From Pseudonocardia sp. CNS-004 (GTDB lineage Bacteria; Actinomycetota; Actinomycetes; Mycobacteriales; Pseudonocardiaceae), in NCBI GenBank assembly GCA_001942185.1, contig MKJV01000072.1, positions 1-64,000 of the forward strand: a stretch of 64,000 nucleotides of DNA, written 5' to 3'. Positions 28,791 to 38,394 of this stretch are shown here, one piece after another. The notes under the pieces were generated by a model. The model saw nothing but the letters and a program-made list of their open reading frames with translations. It had not been told where the DNA came from and did no database searches. Numbering within the stretch: the stretch's first letter is position 1; each line of letters starts with the position of its first letter. A program made the position numbers and the translations under genes.

Positions 28791-30036
28791 ATGCCCGATG
28801 TCGTCTTCTCCGTCGACCAGGCCCGTTCGATGCGCGACCAGGCCGTGCCCGGCCACAACCGGTGGCACCCCGACATCCCGCCCGCGGTCACCGTGCGCCC
28901 CGGGCAGTCGATCCGCGTGGAGTGCCGGGAGTGGACCGACGGCCAGATCGGCAACAACGACTCGGCGAACGACGTGCGCGACGTCGACCTCACCCACGCC
29001 CACATGCTCTCCGGGCCGATCCACGTCGAGGGCGCCGAGCCCGGCGACCTGCTCGTCGTCGACATCCTCGACCTGGGCCCGGTGCCGCAGGAGACCGGGG
29101 ACGCGCCCGGTCAGGGCTGGGGCTACACCGGGATCTTCGCCAAGGCCAACGGCGGGGGCTTCCTCACCGACCGCTTCCCCGACGCGTACAAGGCGATCTG
29201 GACTTCGCCGGGCAGAAGTGCACCTCGCGGCACATCCCGGGCGTCGAGTTCACCGGGATCACCCACCCCGGACTCTTCGGCACCGCACCGTCGGCCGAGC
29301 TGCTGGCCCGGTGGAACGCCCGGGAACGCGCCCTGATCGCGACCGAGCCCGACCGCGTGCCGCCGCTCGCGCTGCCCCCGTTGGAGGAGAGCACCCTCGG
29401 TGGCACCGCCTCCGGCGACGTGCTCGCCGCGATCGCCCGCGACGCGCCCGCACCGTGCCCGCCCGGGAGAACGGCGGCAACCACGACATCAAGAACTTCA
29501 CCCGGGGCTCGCGCGTCTTCTACCCCGTGCACGTGCCCGGCGCCCTCTTCTCCGGCGGCGACCTGCACTTCAGCCAGGGCGACGGCGAGATCACCTTCTG
29601 CGGCGCCATCGAGATGGGCGGGTTCATCGACTTCCACGTCGACCTGATCAAGGGCGGCATGCAGACCTACGGGGTGACCACCAACCCGATCCTGATGCCG
29701 GGCAACGTCGAGCCGCGGTACTCCGAGTTCGTCACGTTCATCGGCATCGGCGTCGACCACGGCAGCGACACCCAGCTCTACAACGACGCCACGGCCGCCT
29801 ACCGCAACGCCTGCCTCAACGCGGTGGAGTACCTGACGAAGTTCGGCTACTCCGGCGCCCAGGCCTACCTGCTGCTCGGCGCTGCGCCCATCGAGGGCCG
29901 GGTCAGCGGAGTGGTCGACATCCCGAACGCCTGCTGCTCGCTCTACCTGCCCACGGCGATCTTCGACTTCGACATCCGGCCGTCCGCCTCGGGGCCCGTC
30001 TCGGCGGACCGGGGGAGCTGCGCGGTGTCGTCATGA
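28791..30036 (+). CDS. fmdA: Acetamidase/formamidase, two frameshifts
   Basis: About 415 residues. One base is needed at about 29201 (atc tgg gac ttc gcc) and one at about 29446 (gcg gcc cgc). Family segments are PGHNRWHPDIPPAVTVRPGQ, GPIHVEGAEPGDLLVVDIL, CTSRHIPGVEFTGITHPG, ENGGNHDIKNFTRGSRVFYP, GDLHFSQGDGEITFCGAIEM and the C-terminal NACCSLYLP. It hydrolyses formamide or short aliphatic amides to the acid and ammonia in the cytoplasm. The ribosome binding site is GGAG, seven bases before the ATG. fmdB and an AmiC-like sensor stand upstream. Confidence 0.92.
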
Positions 30037-30097
30037 CGGCCCTTGCGCGGCCCGCCCCGGCGGAGCACGGTCGGGGCCTCTCGTCGAGGAGGTTCCC

Positions 30098-31141
30098 GTG
30101 ACCGGACCAGACGCCCCGTACGACGTCCACGAGATCCCGGCCCTCACGCTGGCCTGCGGCGCCACGCTGCGTCCCGCCCGGATCGCCTACCAGACCTACG
30201 GGACGCTCAACGCGGCGAAGGACAACGCGATCGTCTACCCGACCTGGTACTCGGGCCGCCACTGGGACAACGAGTGGCTCATCGGCGAGGACAAGGCCCT
30301 GAACCCGGACCGCTGGTTCATCATCGTCCCCAACATGCTGGGCAACGGCCTGTCCTCGTCGCCGTCGAACACGCCGCCGCCGTGGGACCGCGCCCGGTTC
30401 CCGAAGATCGCAGTGCGCGACAACGTCGAGGCGCAGCACCGGCTCGTGACCGAGGTGTTCGGTATCGAGAAGCTGGCGCTGGTGCTGGGCTGGTCCATGG
30501 GCGCGGGGCAGACCTACCAGTGGGCGGTGAGCCACCCCGAGATGGTGCAGCGGATCCTGCCGTTCTGCGGGTCGGCCCGGACCGCGCCGCACAACCAGGT
30601 GTTCCTCGACTCCCTGCGGTACGCCCTGCGCACCGACGCCGCCTTCGCCGAAGGGTGGTACGAGCCCGACGCCCTCCCGGTGCGCGGCCTGCGCGCGTTC
30701 GCGCGGATCTACGCAGGCTGGGGCTTCTCCCAGGCGTTCTACTGGGACGAGGTGTGGCGCGAGCTCGGGTTCAGCTCGCTCGAGGACTTCGCGGTCGGCT
30801 TCTGGGAGGGCTTCTTCCTGGACGACCGCGACCCGAACAACCTGCTCACGATGCTCGACACCTGGTGGAGCGGCGACGTGGGCGCCACCCCGGGTTTCTC
30901 GTCCACGGAGGAGGCGCTGGCCTCGATCCGGGCCCGCGCGATCGTCATGCCTGCCGAGAAGGACCTCTACTTCCCGCCCGAGGACGAGCGGTGGGCCGTC
31001 TCGCACATGAAGACCGCCGAGCTGCGGGTCATCCCCGGCGTGTGGGGCCACTTCGCGGGCGGTGGGGAGAACCCGGTGGACACGGCCTTCATCGACGAGG
31101 CGGTGGGCGAGCTGCTCGCCGCCCCTCCGGGCGGCGACTGA
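30098..31141 (+). CDS. Alpha/beta hydrolase of the homoserine O-acetyltransferase (MetX)-like family
   Basis: Intact at 347 residues; GTG start behind GAGGAGG. The nucleophile elbow is LGWSMGAGQTYQWA, and the late GVWGHFAGGG supplies the catalytic His; AYQTYGTLNA and FIIVPNMLGNGLSSSPSN match the MetX fold. The length and lack of the full MetX acetyl-CoA pocket suggest a hydrolase or acyltransferase other than methionine biosynthesis. It follows fmdA by 61 bp on the same strand and may act on an ester or amide of the same catabolic route. Confidence 0.82.
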   Translation: MTGPDAPYDVHEIPALTLACGATLRPARIAYQTYGTLNAAKDNAIVYPTWYSGRHWDNEWLIGEDKALNPDRWFIIVPNMLGNGLSSSPSNTPPPWDRARFPKIAVRDNVEAQHRLVTEVFGIEKLALVLGWSMGAGQTYQWAVSHPEMVQRILPFCGSARTAPHNQVFLDSLRYALRTDAAFAEGWYEPDALPVRGLRAFARIYAGWGFSQAFYWDEVWRELGFSSLEDFAVGFWEGFFLDDRDPNNLLTMLDTWWSGDVGATPGFSSTEEALASIRARAIVMPAEKDLYFPPEDERWAVSHMKTAELRVIPGVWGHFAGGGENPVDTAFIDEAVGELLAAPPGGD

Positions 31142-31201
31142 GCGCAGACGCCCCGCCTCGCGCGGATCGGCGGCCGGTGATCGATCCGAGATGCGGGAAA
31201 C

Positions 31202-31217
31202 CGCCCTCCCGAGGGCG
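31202..31217. terminator. Short hairpin between convergent genes
   Basis: CGCCCT, CCCG loop, AGGGCG. It lies 60 bp past the hydrolase stop and before the convergent fumarylacetoacetase gene. It has no T-tract, so it is only a candidate terminator. Confidence 0.35.
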
Positions 31218-31349
31218 CACAGCGTGATCTCGCAACGATCAAGGCCGCTTGGCTCCGCCGCGCGCCGGTGAGCGCAGCTCGCGCGGAACCCAGCGGACGA
31301 TCTCGACGCGGTAGGCGTCCCGCACCCGGTCGTCGCGCAACCGCGCGGA

Positions 31350-32500
31350 TCACCCCCGCGCCGGGAGGATCGTGCCGGTCACCTCGCCGAACCCGATGCG
31401 GCCGCCTGCGGCGCCGGGGGCGGTTGCGGAGATCGTGACCTCGTCGCCGTCCTCCAGGAACGTGCGTTCCTCGCCCTTCACCGTGACGGGTTCGCGCCCG
31501 CCCCAGGTGAGCTCGATGAACGCGCCGCGCTGGTGCTTCTCCGGCCCGGAGACGGTGCCGGAGGCGAACAGGTCCCCGGTGCGCGCCGAGGCCCCGTTCA
31601 CGGTCATGTGGGCCAGCATCTGAGCGGGCGACCAGTACATCTCCCGGTACGGCGGGCGGGAGACCTCCTCGCCGTTCCACTCCACGACGAGCTCGATGTC
31701 GAGCCCCCAGTCCTCCCGCGCCCGCAGGTAGGGAGGGGGTCGGGGGACTGGCCGGGCAGCGGCACGCGCGCCGCCTCCAGGGCGGCGAGCGGCACCACCC
31801 ACGGCGAGATCGACGTGGCGAAGCTCTTGCCCAGGTGCGGGCCGAGCGGCACGTACTCCCACGCCTGCACGTCGCGGGCGGACCAGTCGTTGAGCAGGAC
31901 CGCGCCGAACACGTGGTCGGCGAACTCGTCCACCCCGACGCGCTCGCCGAGTGCCGATCCGGTGCCGACGACGAAGCCGAGCTCGGCCTCGATGTCCAGC
32001 CGGCGGCTCGGCCCGTAGGTCGGTGCGGCCTCGTCGGGGGCCTTGCGCTGCCCGCACGGCCGGACGACGTCCGTGCCGGACACCACCACCGTGCCGGCGC
32101 GACCGTGGTAGCCGACCGGCAGGTGCTTCCAGTTGGGCATGAGCGGCTCGGAGTCGGGCCGGAACAGCCGGCCGAGGTTCGAGGCGTGGTGCTCGGAGGC
32201 GTAGAAGTCCACGTAGTCGGCCACGGCGAACGGTAGGTGCAGGCGCACGTCGGCGACCGGGTGCGCGGCGCCGTCGGGGACGCCTGCGGCCAGCCGCTCG
32301 GTGATCTGCTCCCGCACCTGCGTCCACCGGTCGCGGCCCTGCGCCATGAACGCGTTCAGCGACGGCGCCGCGAACACCGGATCGTCGAGCAGGGCGGCCA
32401 GGTCCACGACGTCGTCACCGAGGCGCACCCCGACCCGCGGCGCGCCGCCCGCTGGGGAGAAGACGCCGTACGGGAGGTTGTCGAGCCCGAATCCCGTCAT
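31350..32500 (-). CDS. fahA: Fumarylacetoacetase, one frameshift
   Basis: About 383 residues. One base is missing at about 31731; adding it gives PLPYLRAREDWGLDIEL. N-terminal LDNLPYGVFSPAGGAPRVGV, then DFYASEHHASNLGRLFRP, YGPSRRLDIEAELGFVVGTG, HVFGAVLLNDWSARDVQAWE, GKSFATSISPWVVPLAAL and the C-terminal FLEDGDEVTISATA define the family, including the metal-binding Glu/Asp residues. It cleaves fumarylacetoacetate to fumarate and acetoacetate, the last step of homogentisate breakdown. ATG overlaps the homogentisate dioxygenase stop by four bases. No maleylacetoacetate isomerase gene is visible nearby. Confidence 0.93.
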
Positions 32501-33692
32501 CGGCCCGGCCCCCGGCCCGACCAGCTCCACGCGTAGGCGGGGTCCTCCGCGGCAAGGCCGCCCTCACCCAGCTCGAGGGGCTTGAACGTGTCGACCATGA
32601 CCGCCAGCTCGTCGAAGAACTCCGCACCCAGCGCCCGCTCCACCGCGCCGGGCTGCGGGCCGTGGCTGTGCCCGCCCGGGTGCAGGCTGATCGAGCCCTG
32701 CCCGATGCCCGACCCTTGCGGGCCTCGTAGTCGCCGCCGCAGTAGAACATGACCTCGTCGGAGTCGACGTTGGAGTGGTAGTAGGGCACCGGCACGGCGA
32801 GCGGGTGGTAGTCCACCTTCCGCGGCACGAAGTTGCAGATCACGAAGTTGTTGCCCTCGAAAACCTGGTGCACGGGCGGCGGCTGGTGCACCCGCCCCGT
32901 GATCGGCTCGAAGTCCTCCACGTTGAACGTGTACGGGTACAGGCAGCCGTCCCAGCCGACCACGTCGAACGGGTGAGTCGGGTAGACGTAGCGGGTGCCG
33001 GTGACCCCGCGCGACCCGCGGTGCTTGACCAGCACCTCCACGTCGGTGCCCTCCACGAGGAACGGCCCGCCGGGGCCGTGCAGGTCCCGCTCGCAGTACG
33101 GCGCGTGCTCCAGCAGCTGCCCGTAGCGGGAGAGGTACCGCTTGGGCGGCGCGATGTGCGAGTTGGCCTCGATGGCGTACAGCCGCAGGGGCTCGGAGCC
33201 GGTCGGGATCCAGCGGTGGGTGGTCGCCCGCGGCAGCAGCACGTAGTCGCCCTGCCGCGCGGCGAGCACCCCGAACACGGTCTCCACGGTGGCGCCACCG
33301 GACTCCACGTACACGCACTCGTCCCCGAGGGCGTTGCGGTACAGCGGCGAGGGCTGGCCCGCGGCGACGTAGGAGATCCGCACGTCGGCGTTGCCCAGCA
33401 CCAGCCGCCGCCCGGTGACGGCGTCGGCGGCCTTCCAGTCCTCCCCGGTCAGCTGGTGCAGCTTCAGGTGGCGCGGCAGCAGCGGCCGGTTCTCGGTGAG
33501 GCCCTGGGCGGGCAGCTCCCACGGGGAGGCGTCGACGATCGCCGACGGCACACCCTGGTGGTAGAGCAGGGCGGAGTCGGAGGAGAAGCCCTCCTCGCCC
33601 ATCAGCTCCTCGTAGTAGAGGCCGCCGGCGGGGCCGCGGTGCTGGGTGTGCCGCTTCGGCGGGATGTCCCCGACTCGCCGGTAGTAGGCCAT
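32497..33692 (-). CDS. hmgA: Homogentisate 1,2-dioxygenase, one frameshift
   Basis: About 398 residues from the ATG at 33692, behind GGGAGGAG. One base at about 32713 restores YEARKGSGIGQGSISLHPGG. Family segments are AYYRRVGDIPPKRHTQHR, DYVLLPRATTHRWIP, SHIAPPKRYLSRYGQLLEHA, VVGWDGCLYPYTFNVEDFEP, and the iron-site region PVPYYHSNVDSDEVMFYCGG with the His in SLHPGGHSHGPQPG. It opens the homogentisate ring to maleylacetoacetate using Fe(II) and O2. It lies between an aromatic hydroxylase and fumarylacetoacetase. Confidence 0.95.
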
Positions 33693-35307
33693 GGTGGTTC
33701 TCCTCCCGAGTGGGTGGCGCGGGCGAGGGCCGCGCGGATCTCGTCGTGGGCGGGGTCGTCGAGGACGGCCGCGACGTGCGCGTCCGGGCGGACGATCCAG
33801 ATCTCGTCCGGCCGGGCGCCGAGGGTGTCGGCGATGCCGGTCTCGTCGAGACCGAGCACCTGCACCGGCCCGGGCACGGCGGCGGCCGCGTCCCGGGCGG
33901 CCGCGGTGTCGGTCCGGCCGCCGGTGAGCAGCAGGAACCCGTCCCGCGCGATCTCCCGGAACCGCCGAGGGGGTCGTGAGTGGATACGGGTGCCATGGCC
34001 CGCGTATCCACTCACGGCGGGGTGGAGCGGGGCATCGGGAACGAGGACGCCAGGACCTGCCGGTGGTACGGAACCCCGCGGCGGGCGACCCGCGAACGGC
34101 CGGGTGGGGGACGGGGTGGTGAGCGGCGAGTCGACGTACCAGAACGGCTCGGACAGCCGCCCCGAGTCGACGAGCGCGCGGGCGGCGGGTTCGGTGGCCG
34201 CCCGGGAGAGGACGTCGCGGCGGTGGGCGGCCGCGGCCTCGTCGTGCGGGACCAGGAAGTCCATGGTGGCGGTGGTGACGGCGACGTTCTCGCGCGCCGC
34301 GGCGTGCCGCTCGTCGTGGTAGGTCTCCAGCAGCGCGGCGGGCGCCCACCCGTTGCGCACGTAGGCGATCTTCCAGGCGGCGTTCTCCGCGTCGGCCACG
34401 CCGGAGTTGAGGCCGCGGGCCCCGAACGGCGACACCAGGTGGGCGGCGTCGCCCGCGAGCAGGATGCGCCCGCAGCGCATGCGGTCGACCAGGCGGGTGT
34501 GGAAGCGGTAGACCGACTTCCACACGATCTCGTAGCCCCGGTCGCCGATGATCGCCCGGATGCGGGTGTCCAGGTCACCGGAGGCGACCTCGGCATCGAG
34601 GTCGTAGCCGGCGGGCACCTGCCAGTCGATCCGGAACGTCGAGCCGGGGCAGGGGTGGATGAGCACCTGGCGGCCCGGGTTCCACTCGGGGTCGAAGTAG
34701 AACCGCCGTTCGGTGGCCCACCCGGGCAGGTCGGTGCGGATGTCGCAGATCAGGAAGCGGTCGTCGAAGGAGTGGCCCCCGAACTCCACGCCGAGCGTGC
34801 GGCGCAGCTCGTCGCACCGGGAGCCTGCGCAGATCACGAGGTGGGAGCCCTGCAGCCGGGTGCCGTCGGCACACCGCACGACGACGCCGGTGCCGTCCTG
34901 CTCGACGTGGACGACGGGATGACCCCAGCGCACGTCACGAGCGGCTCGGCGGCGACGCGCTCGTCGAGGATCTGCTCGGTGCGGCTCTGGGAGATGTTCA
35001 CGAACGGCGGGAACGCCGGACGGCCGGGATCGGCGAGCGTGTAGCTGAACAGCTCCGCGTCGCGGAAGAACGTGCGCGCGGTGGTCCAGGTGACGCCCTC
35101 CTCGGCGATCCGGTGCCCGGCGCCGACCGCCTCCCAGACGTCCAGGACGTCGCGTTGCTGGCAGATCGCCTTGGAACCGACCGCGTCCCGTTCGGGGCGG
35201 CGGTCGAGGACGACCGTCGGCACGCCCCACCGGGCCAGCAGCAGGGCGGTGGTCTGCCCGACCGGGCCGGCGCCGATGACGAGAACCGGATGCACGGGCG
35301 GGCTCAT
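33602..35307 (-). CDS. FAD-dependent aromatic hydroxylase (MhpA/PheA-like class A flavoprotein monooxygenase), one frameshift
   Basis: About 568 residues. VLVIGAGPVGQTTALLLARW is the GxGxxG FAD fold, RCADGTRLQGSHLVICAGSR follows, and RILLAGDAAHLVSPFGARGL is the second FAD motif. One base at about 34936 restores AEPLVDVRWGHPVVHVEQ. The C-terminal thioredoxin-like domain ends DEIWIVRPDAHVAAVLDD. The reading frame runs 91 bp into the dioxygenase gene before a stop at 33602; that long overlap is unusual, and the true end may be nearer 33690. Next to hmgA it may convert 3-hydroxyphenylacetate or a similar phenol to homogentisate. ATG overlaps the MBL stop (ATGA). Confidence 0.85.
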
Positions 35308-36278
35308 GACTGCAGCTGCGCCCAGACCTCCTGGTCGCGTTCCGCGGTCCAGATGATCGGCCGCTCGATCCCCGACAGCTCGTCCCAGAGCCGGGAGACG
35401 TCGAAGGGGAGGCAGTGTTCGAAGATCGGCCAGTGCCCGTAGTCGTCGACGAGCGCGGAGTGGGTGGCGTCGAAGGCGTCCTTGAGCGTGCCGCCGCGCT
35501 GCTGCACCGCGCCGACCTCGCGGATCATCACCTGCAGGAAACCGCGGGTCTGCCGGATCGCGGCGTCGACCTCGCTGCGGCCGCGGGTGACCGCCCCCCG
35601 CCCGCCGACCAGCTGCTCGGCCCCGAGCGCCTCGACCCGGTCCAGGGTGGTGCCCGCCCAGTCGCGGTGGAACGCGTCGCCGGTGTAGAGCGCGGCCTGG
35701 GCCTCGACGAGGTCGCCCGCGAAGAGGATCTTCTCGCGGGGGAGCCACGCGGTGATGTCGCCCTCGGTGTGGCCGCGGCCGTGGTACTGCAGCACGAGGT
35801 CGCCGCGGTCGCCGCCGAGGTCGATGGTGAGCCGGTCGGCGAACGTGAGCGTGGGCCAGGTGAGGCCGGGCACCGAGTCGGCGCCCTCGGCCAGCCGCGG
35901 CATGCGGGCGAACTCGCTCTCCCAGTCCTGCTTGCCCCGCTCGGCCACGAGCGCGCGGGTGATCTCGTGGGACACGATCGTCTCGGCGTCGAACGCGGAC
36001 GCGCCGAGCACGCGGACGGCGTGGTAGTGCGAAAGCACGAGGTAGCGCACGGGCTTGTCGGTGCGCTCGCGCAGCCGGTCCAGCCACTTGCGCGCGGCCA
36101 CCGGCGTGGCGAGCGCCTCGAAGCAGACGAGGAAGTCCTCACCCTCGATCGCCCCGATGTTGGGGTCGCCCTCGGCGGTCAGGGCGTACACGCCGTCGGC
36201 GAGGACCTCGAGCGTCTGTTCCTTGGCGGCGGTGTCGGCGGACGAGGCGAACGACTTCGCCTGGCTTGGCTGGGCCAC
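35304..36278 (-). CDS. Metallo-beta-lactamase-fold protein with an altered metal motif
   Basis: Intact at 324 residues, GTG start behind GGGAGGG. The MBL fold is clear (DPNIGAIEGEDFLVCFEALA, GRGHTEGDITAWLP, ILFAGDLVEAQAALYTGD), but the signature HxHxDH is HYHAVRV (in LVLSHYHAVRVLGAS), so the Asp and third His are missing while the later His and Asp remain. It may bind one metal ion or be non-hydrolytic. It is first in the operon with the hydroxylase, HmgA and FahA. A lactonase or ring-opening role in phenylacetate-type breakdown is possible but unproven. Confidence 0.82.
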   Translation of the reverse strand: MAQPSQAKSFASSADTAAKEQTLEVLADGVYALTAEGDPNIGAIEGEDFLVCFEALATPVAARKWLDRLRERTDKPVRYLVLSHYHAVRVLGASAFDAETIVSHEITRALVAERGKQDWESEFARMPRLAEGADSVPGLTWPTLTFADRLTIDLGGDRGDLVLQYHGRGHTEGDITAWLPREKILFAGDLVEAQAALYTGDAFHRDWAGTTLDRVEALGAEQLVGGRGAVTRGRSEVDAAIRQTRGFLQVMIREVGAVQQRGGTLKDAFDATHSALVDDYGHWPIFEHCLPFDVSRLWDELSGIERPIIWTAERDQEVWAQLQS

Positions 36279-36349
36279 GGTGACGCCCTCCCGGCAAATA
36301 AAAGGTTTAACTACCTGGCACCGTAGGGCCTCCCGCCCATGAACGCCAG

Positions 36350-36879
36350 TCAGAATCGGTGACTGACCCAGTCCTCGGACCGCGCGCCCGTGCGAGCTTC
36401 GCCAGCACCGTGTTGAACACCTCCAGCTCCTCGGGGGTCAGCAGTGCGGCCCACTCGGCCTCCCGCTCGTTGTGCACGCGCAGTGCCGCCTCCAGCCGGC
36501 TCGTGCCGTCGGCGCTGAGTGACAGCACGACACCGCGGCGGTCCCGCTCGTCGGGGCCACGCTCGAGGAGCCCGGCGGCGCTCAACGTCCGCGACAGGCT
36601 CGACACCGCCGCGCGGCTCATCCCCGACAGCTCGGCCGCGCGGCTGGCCTCCTGCGGTCCGGCGATCCACAGCGTGAACAGCAGCCGGAACGCCGACCAG
36701 CTCCACCCGGCCGGGCGGTGCACCGTGGACTCCAGGTCGTAGACCACCGTGTTGGTGACCCGGTAGAGCAGCAGCACCATCGCCATGGCGGAGCGGTTCA
36801 CCTCCGGCAACCGCTCCACGGCTCGGTCCGGGGCGGTGTCGGCGAAGGACAGGAAGGCGTCGTCGGACTGCTGGTCCAC
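36350..36879 (-). CDS. MarR-family transcriptional regulator, probable C-terminal frameshift
   Basis: The winged helix is clear: WSAFRLLFTLWIAGPQEASR, AAELSGMSRAAVSSLSRTL, GLLERGPDERDRRGVVLSLS. The raw frame runs to 36307 with an unconvincing tail. Adding one G at about 36380 gives RARGSEDWVSHRF and a stop at 36350, in keeping with the other one-base losses. About 176 residues then result. It stands directly upstream of the homogentisate operon on the same strand, separated by an AT-rich gap (36290-36320) in a GC-rich region that could hold its operator. It probably represses that operon in the absence of an aromatic acid. Confidence 0.85.
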
Positions 36880-36904
36880 CGAGCGATCGTATGGGCGCCC
36901 GCCG

Positions 36905-37786
36905 TCAGCGCGGAGCCGCGGCGCCCCCGAAGTGCTTCTCGATCAGCGCGGTGGCCTTCTCCCGCTGACGGACGCTGATCTCGGCCGCCTGCTCCTCCCA
37001 GCCGAAGACGCACGAGGAGAGCACGCCGTCGAACCCGATCGCGGCGAGCGCGGCGAAGACCTCGTCGAAATCGACCTCGCCGCGGCCGATCTCGGCGTGC
37101 TGGTGCACCCGCACGGTGGAGCCGGGCGGGTTGACGATGTAGCGCAGCCCGTTCGACGCGGTGTGGTCGAGGGTGTCGGCGAGGTGCACGTGGGTGAGCT
37201 TCTCGGCGGCGGCGGTGATGATCCCGGTGGCGTCGTCGCCCTGGTGGAAGGTGTGCGGGGTGCAGTAGAGGAAGGAGATCCAGTCCCGGTTCAGCCCGCG
37301 GACGAGGCCGACCGCGGCGTGGCCGTCCTCGATGAAGTCGTCGGGGTGCGGTTCGAGCACCAGCGTGACGCCTTCGCGCTCGAAGACCGGGGTCAGCTCG
37401 TCGAGGGAGCGCAGGAACTGGCTCTCGGCGTGCTCGGCGGCTTCGGGGCGGCCGTTGAACTCGGAGTTCATGACGTCGACCCCGAGGTCGACGGTGATCT
37501 GGATGGCGCGCTTCCAGGCGCGCACCGCGGCCTGGCGTTCGTCCTCGCCGGGGCCGGACCAGCGCAGCACCGGCAGCACGGAGGCGATGCCGACGCCGGC
37601 GTCGGCGGCGCGTCTGCGCAGCTTCGCGACGCCGGCGTCGTCGACGCGGGGATGGCCGAAGAACGGGATGAAGTCGGCCTTGGGGGAGAGCTCCATGTGG
37701 GAGTAGCCCAAGCGGGCCACCACGTCGGGCAGCTCCTGCACCGAGTGCGTCGCGTGGAACATCTGCGGGTCGAGGGCGAGCTTCAT
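36905..37786 (-). CDS. Sugar phosphate isomerase/epimerase-family TIM-barrel protein (xylose isomerase-like)
   Basis: Intact at 293 residues, behind GGAGGACAGCG. AP-endonuclease-2/xylose-isomerase fold with VVARLGYSHMELSPKADFIP, the metal-ligand Glu in VMNSEFNGRPE, the Glu-Pro-His in TLVLEPHPDDFI, THVHLADTLDH and HQHAEIGRGEVDFDEVFAAL with further metal ligands. Such enzymes isomerise or epimerise sugars, keto-acids or inositols. It is separated from its neighbours by gaps and has its own upstream region (37787-37860), so it is probably monocistronic. The substrate is unknown. Confidence 0.87.
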   Translation of the reverse strand: MKLALDPQMFHATHSVQELPDVVARLGYSHMELSPKADFIPFFGHPRVDDAGVAKLRRRAADAGVGIASVLPVLRWSGPGEDERQAAVRAWKRAIQITVDLGVDVMNSEFNGRPEAAEHAESQFLRSLDELTPVFEREGVTLVLEPHPDDFIEDGHAAVGLVRGLNRDWISFLYCTPHTFHQGDDATGIITAAAEKLTHVHLADTLDHTASNGLRYIVNPPGSTVRVHQHAEIGRGEVDFDEVFAALAAIGFDGVLSSCVFGWEEQAAEISVRQREKATALIEKHFGGAAAPR

Positions 37787-37860
37787 CGCTGTCCTCCGGT
37801 GGGTCGGCCGCGAGGATCCGGACGTTAGCGACGCGAACGTCCGTATGTCAAGACAAACAG

Positions 37861-38115
37861 CTATGCCGCCCGAGGCGTGCGCGCCCGGCGAACCGCCCTG
37901 CGCTCCGCCTCGGTGGCGCCGCCGAAGATCCCGTGGTCGAGGCCGTTGTCGAGTGCGTACGCGAGGCACTCGGCGCGCACGGGGCAGCGCGCGCAGACCG
38001 ACTTCGCCCGTTCCACCTGCTGTGCGCCGGGGCCCATCTCCGAGAGCGGGAAGAACAGCTCCGGATCCTGGTCCCGGCAGGCGGCACGCTGCCGCCAGTC
38101 GTCGAAGTAGGGCAT
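37861..38115 (-). CDS. WhiB-family iron-sulfur regulator
   Basis: 84 residues. WRQRAACRDQDPELFFP holds the first cysteine and CARCPVRAEC the other three, giving the four ligands of the 4Fe-4S cluster, followed by GIFGGATEAERRAVRRAR, the G[IV][WF]GG turn and basic tail. Wbl proteins bind RNA polymerase sigma factor and control growth, redox or antibiotic responses. The ATG follows GGAGG, and a strong hairpin lies in the leader at 38146-38169. No paired operon partner. Confidence 0.93.
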   Translation of the reverse strand: MPYFDDWRQRAACRDQDPELFFPLSEMGPGAQQVERAKSVCARCPVRAECLAYALDNGLDHGIFGGATEAERRAVRRARTPRAA

Positions 38116-38145
38116 GGGAGTGCCGCCTCCAATCATGGGTCGGCA

Positions 38146-38169
38146 CACGCAGGGGGCATCCCCCGCGTG
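38146..38169 (-). promoter_or_regulatory. GC-rich hairpin in the whiB leader
   Basis: CACGC, a bulged base, GGGGG, a CAT loop, then CCCCC and GCGTG form a stem of about ten pairs. It lies 31 bp upstream of the WhiB start codon, before the ribosome binding site. It may attenuate the transcript or be the terminator of an upstream element; no coding frame upstream needs one. Confidence 0.45.
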
Positions 38170-38394
38170 CGCAGTGGGTGGGTGCATCGCCGGGTGGCGA
38201 CGCAGAGATGATCGACCGCGGGCCGGAGCCGGCCGCACGGGAACGATGCGCCTGTACAACGCGCGTCCACAACCGAGTTGTTCCCGAGGTCGTGGCCACG
38301 AACGCACCGGACTCCACGGCAACCGCCCGGGCGACTTCCCGACGCGCTGGCCTCCGATCTGCGGAGGATCAGCGACGCGGTGGCGGAACGAGCG

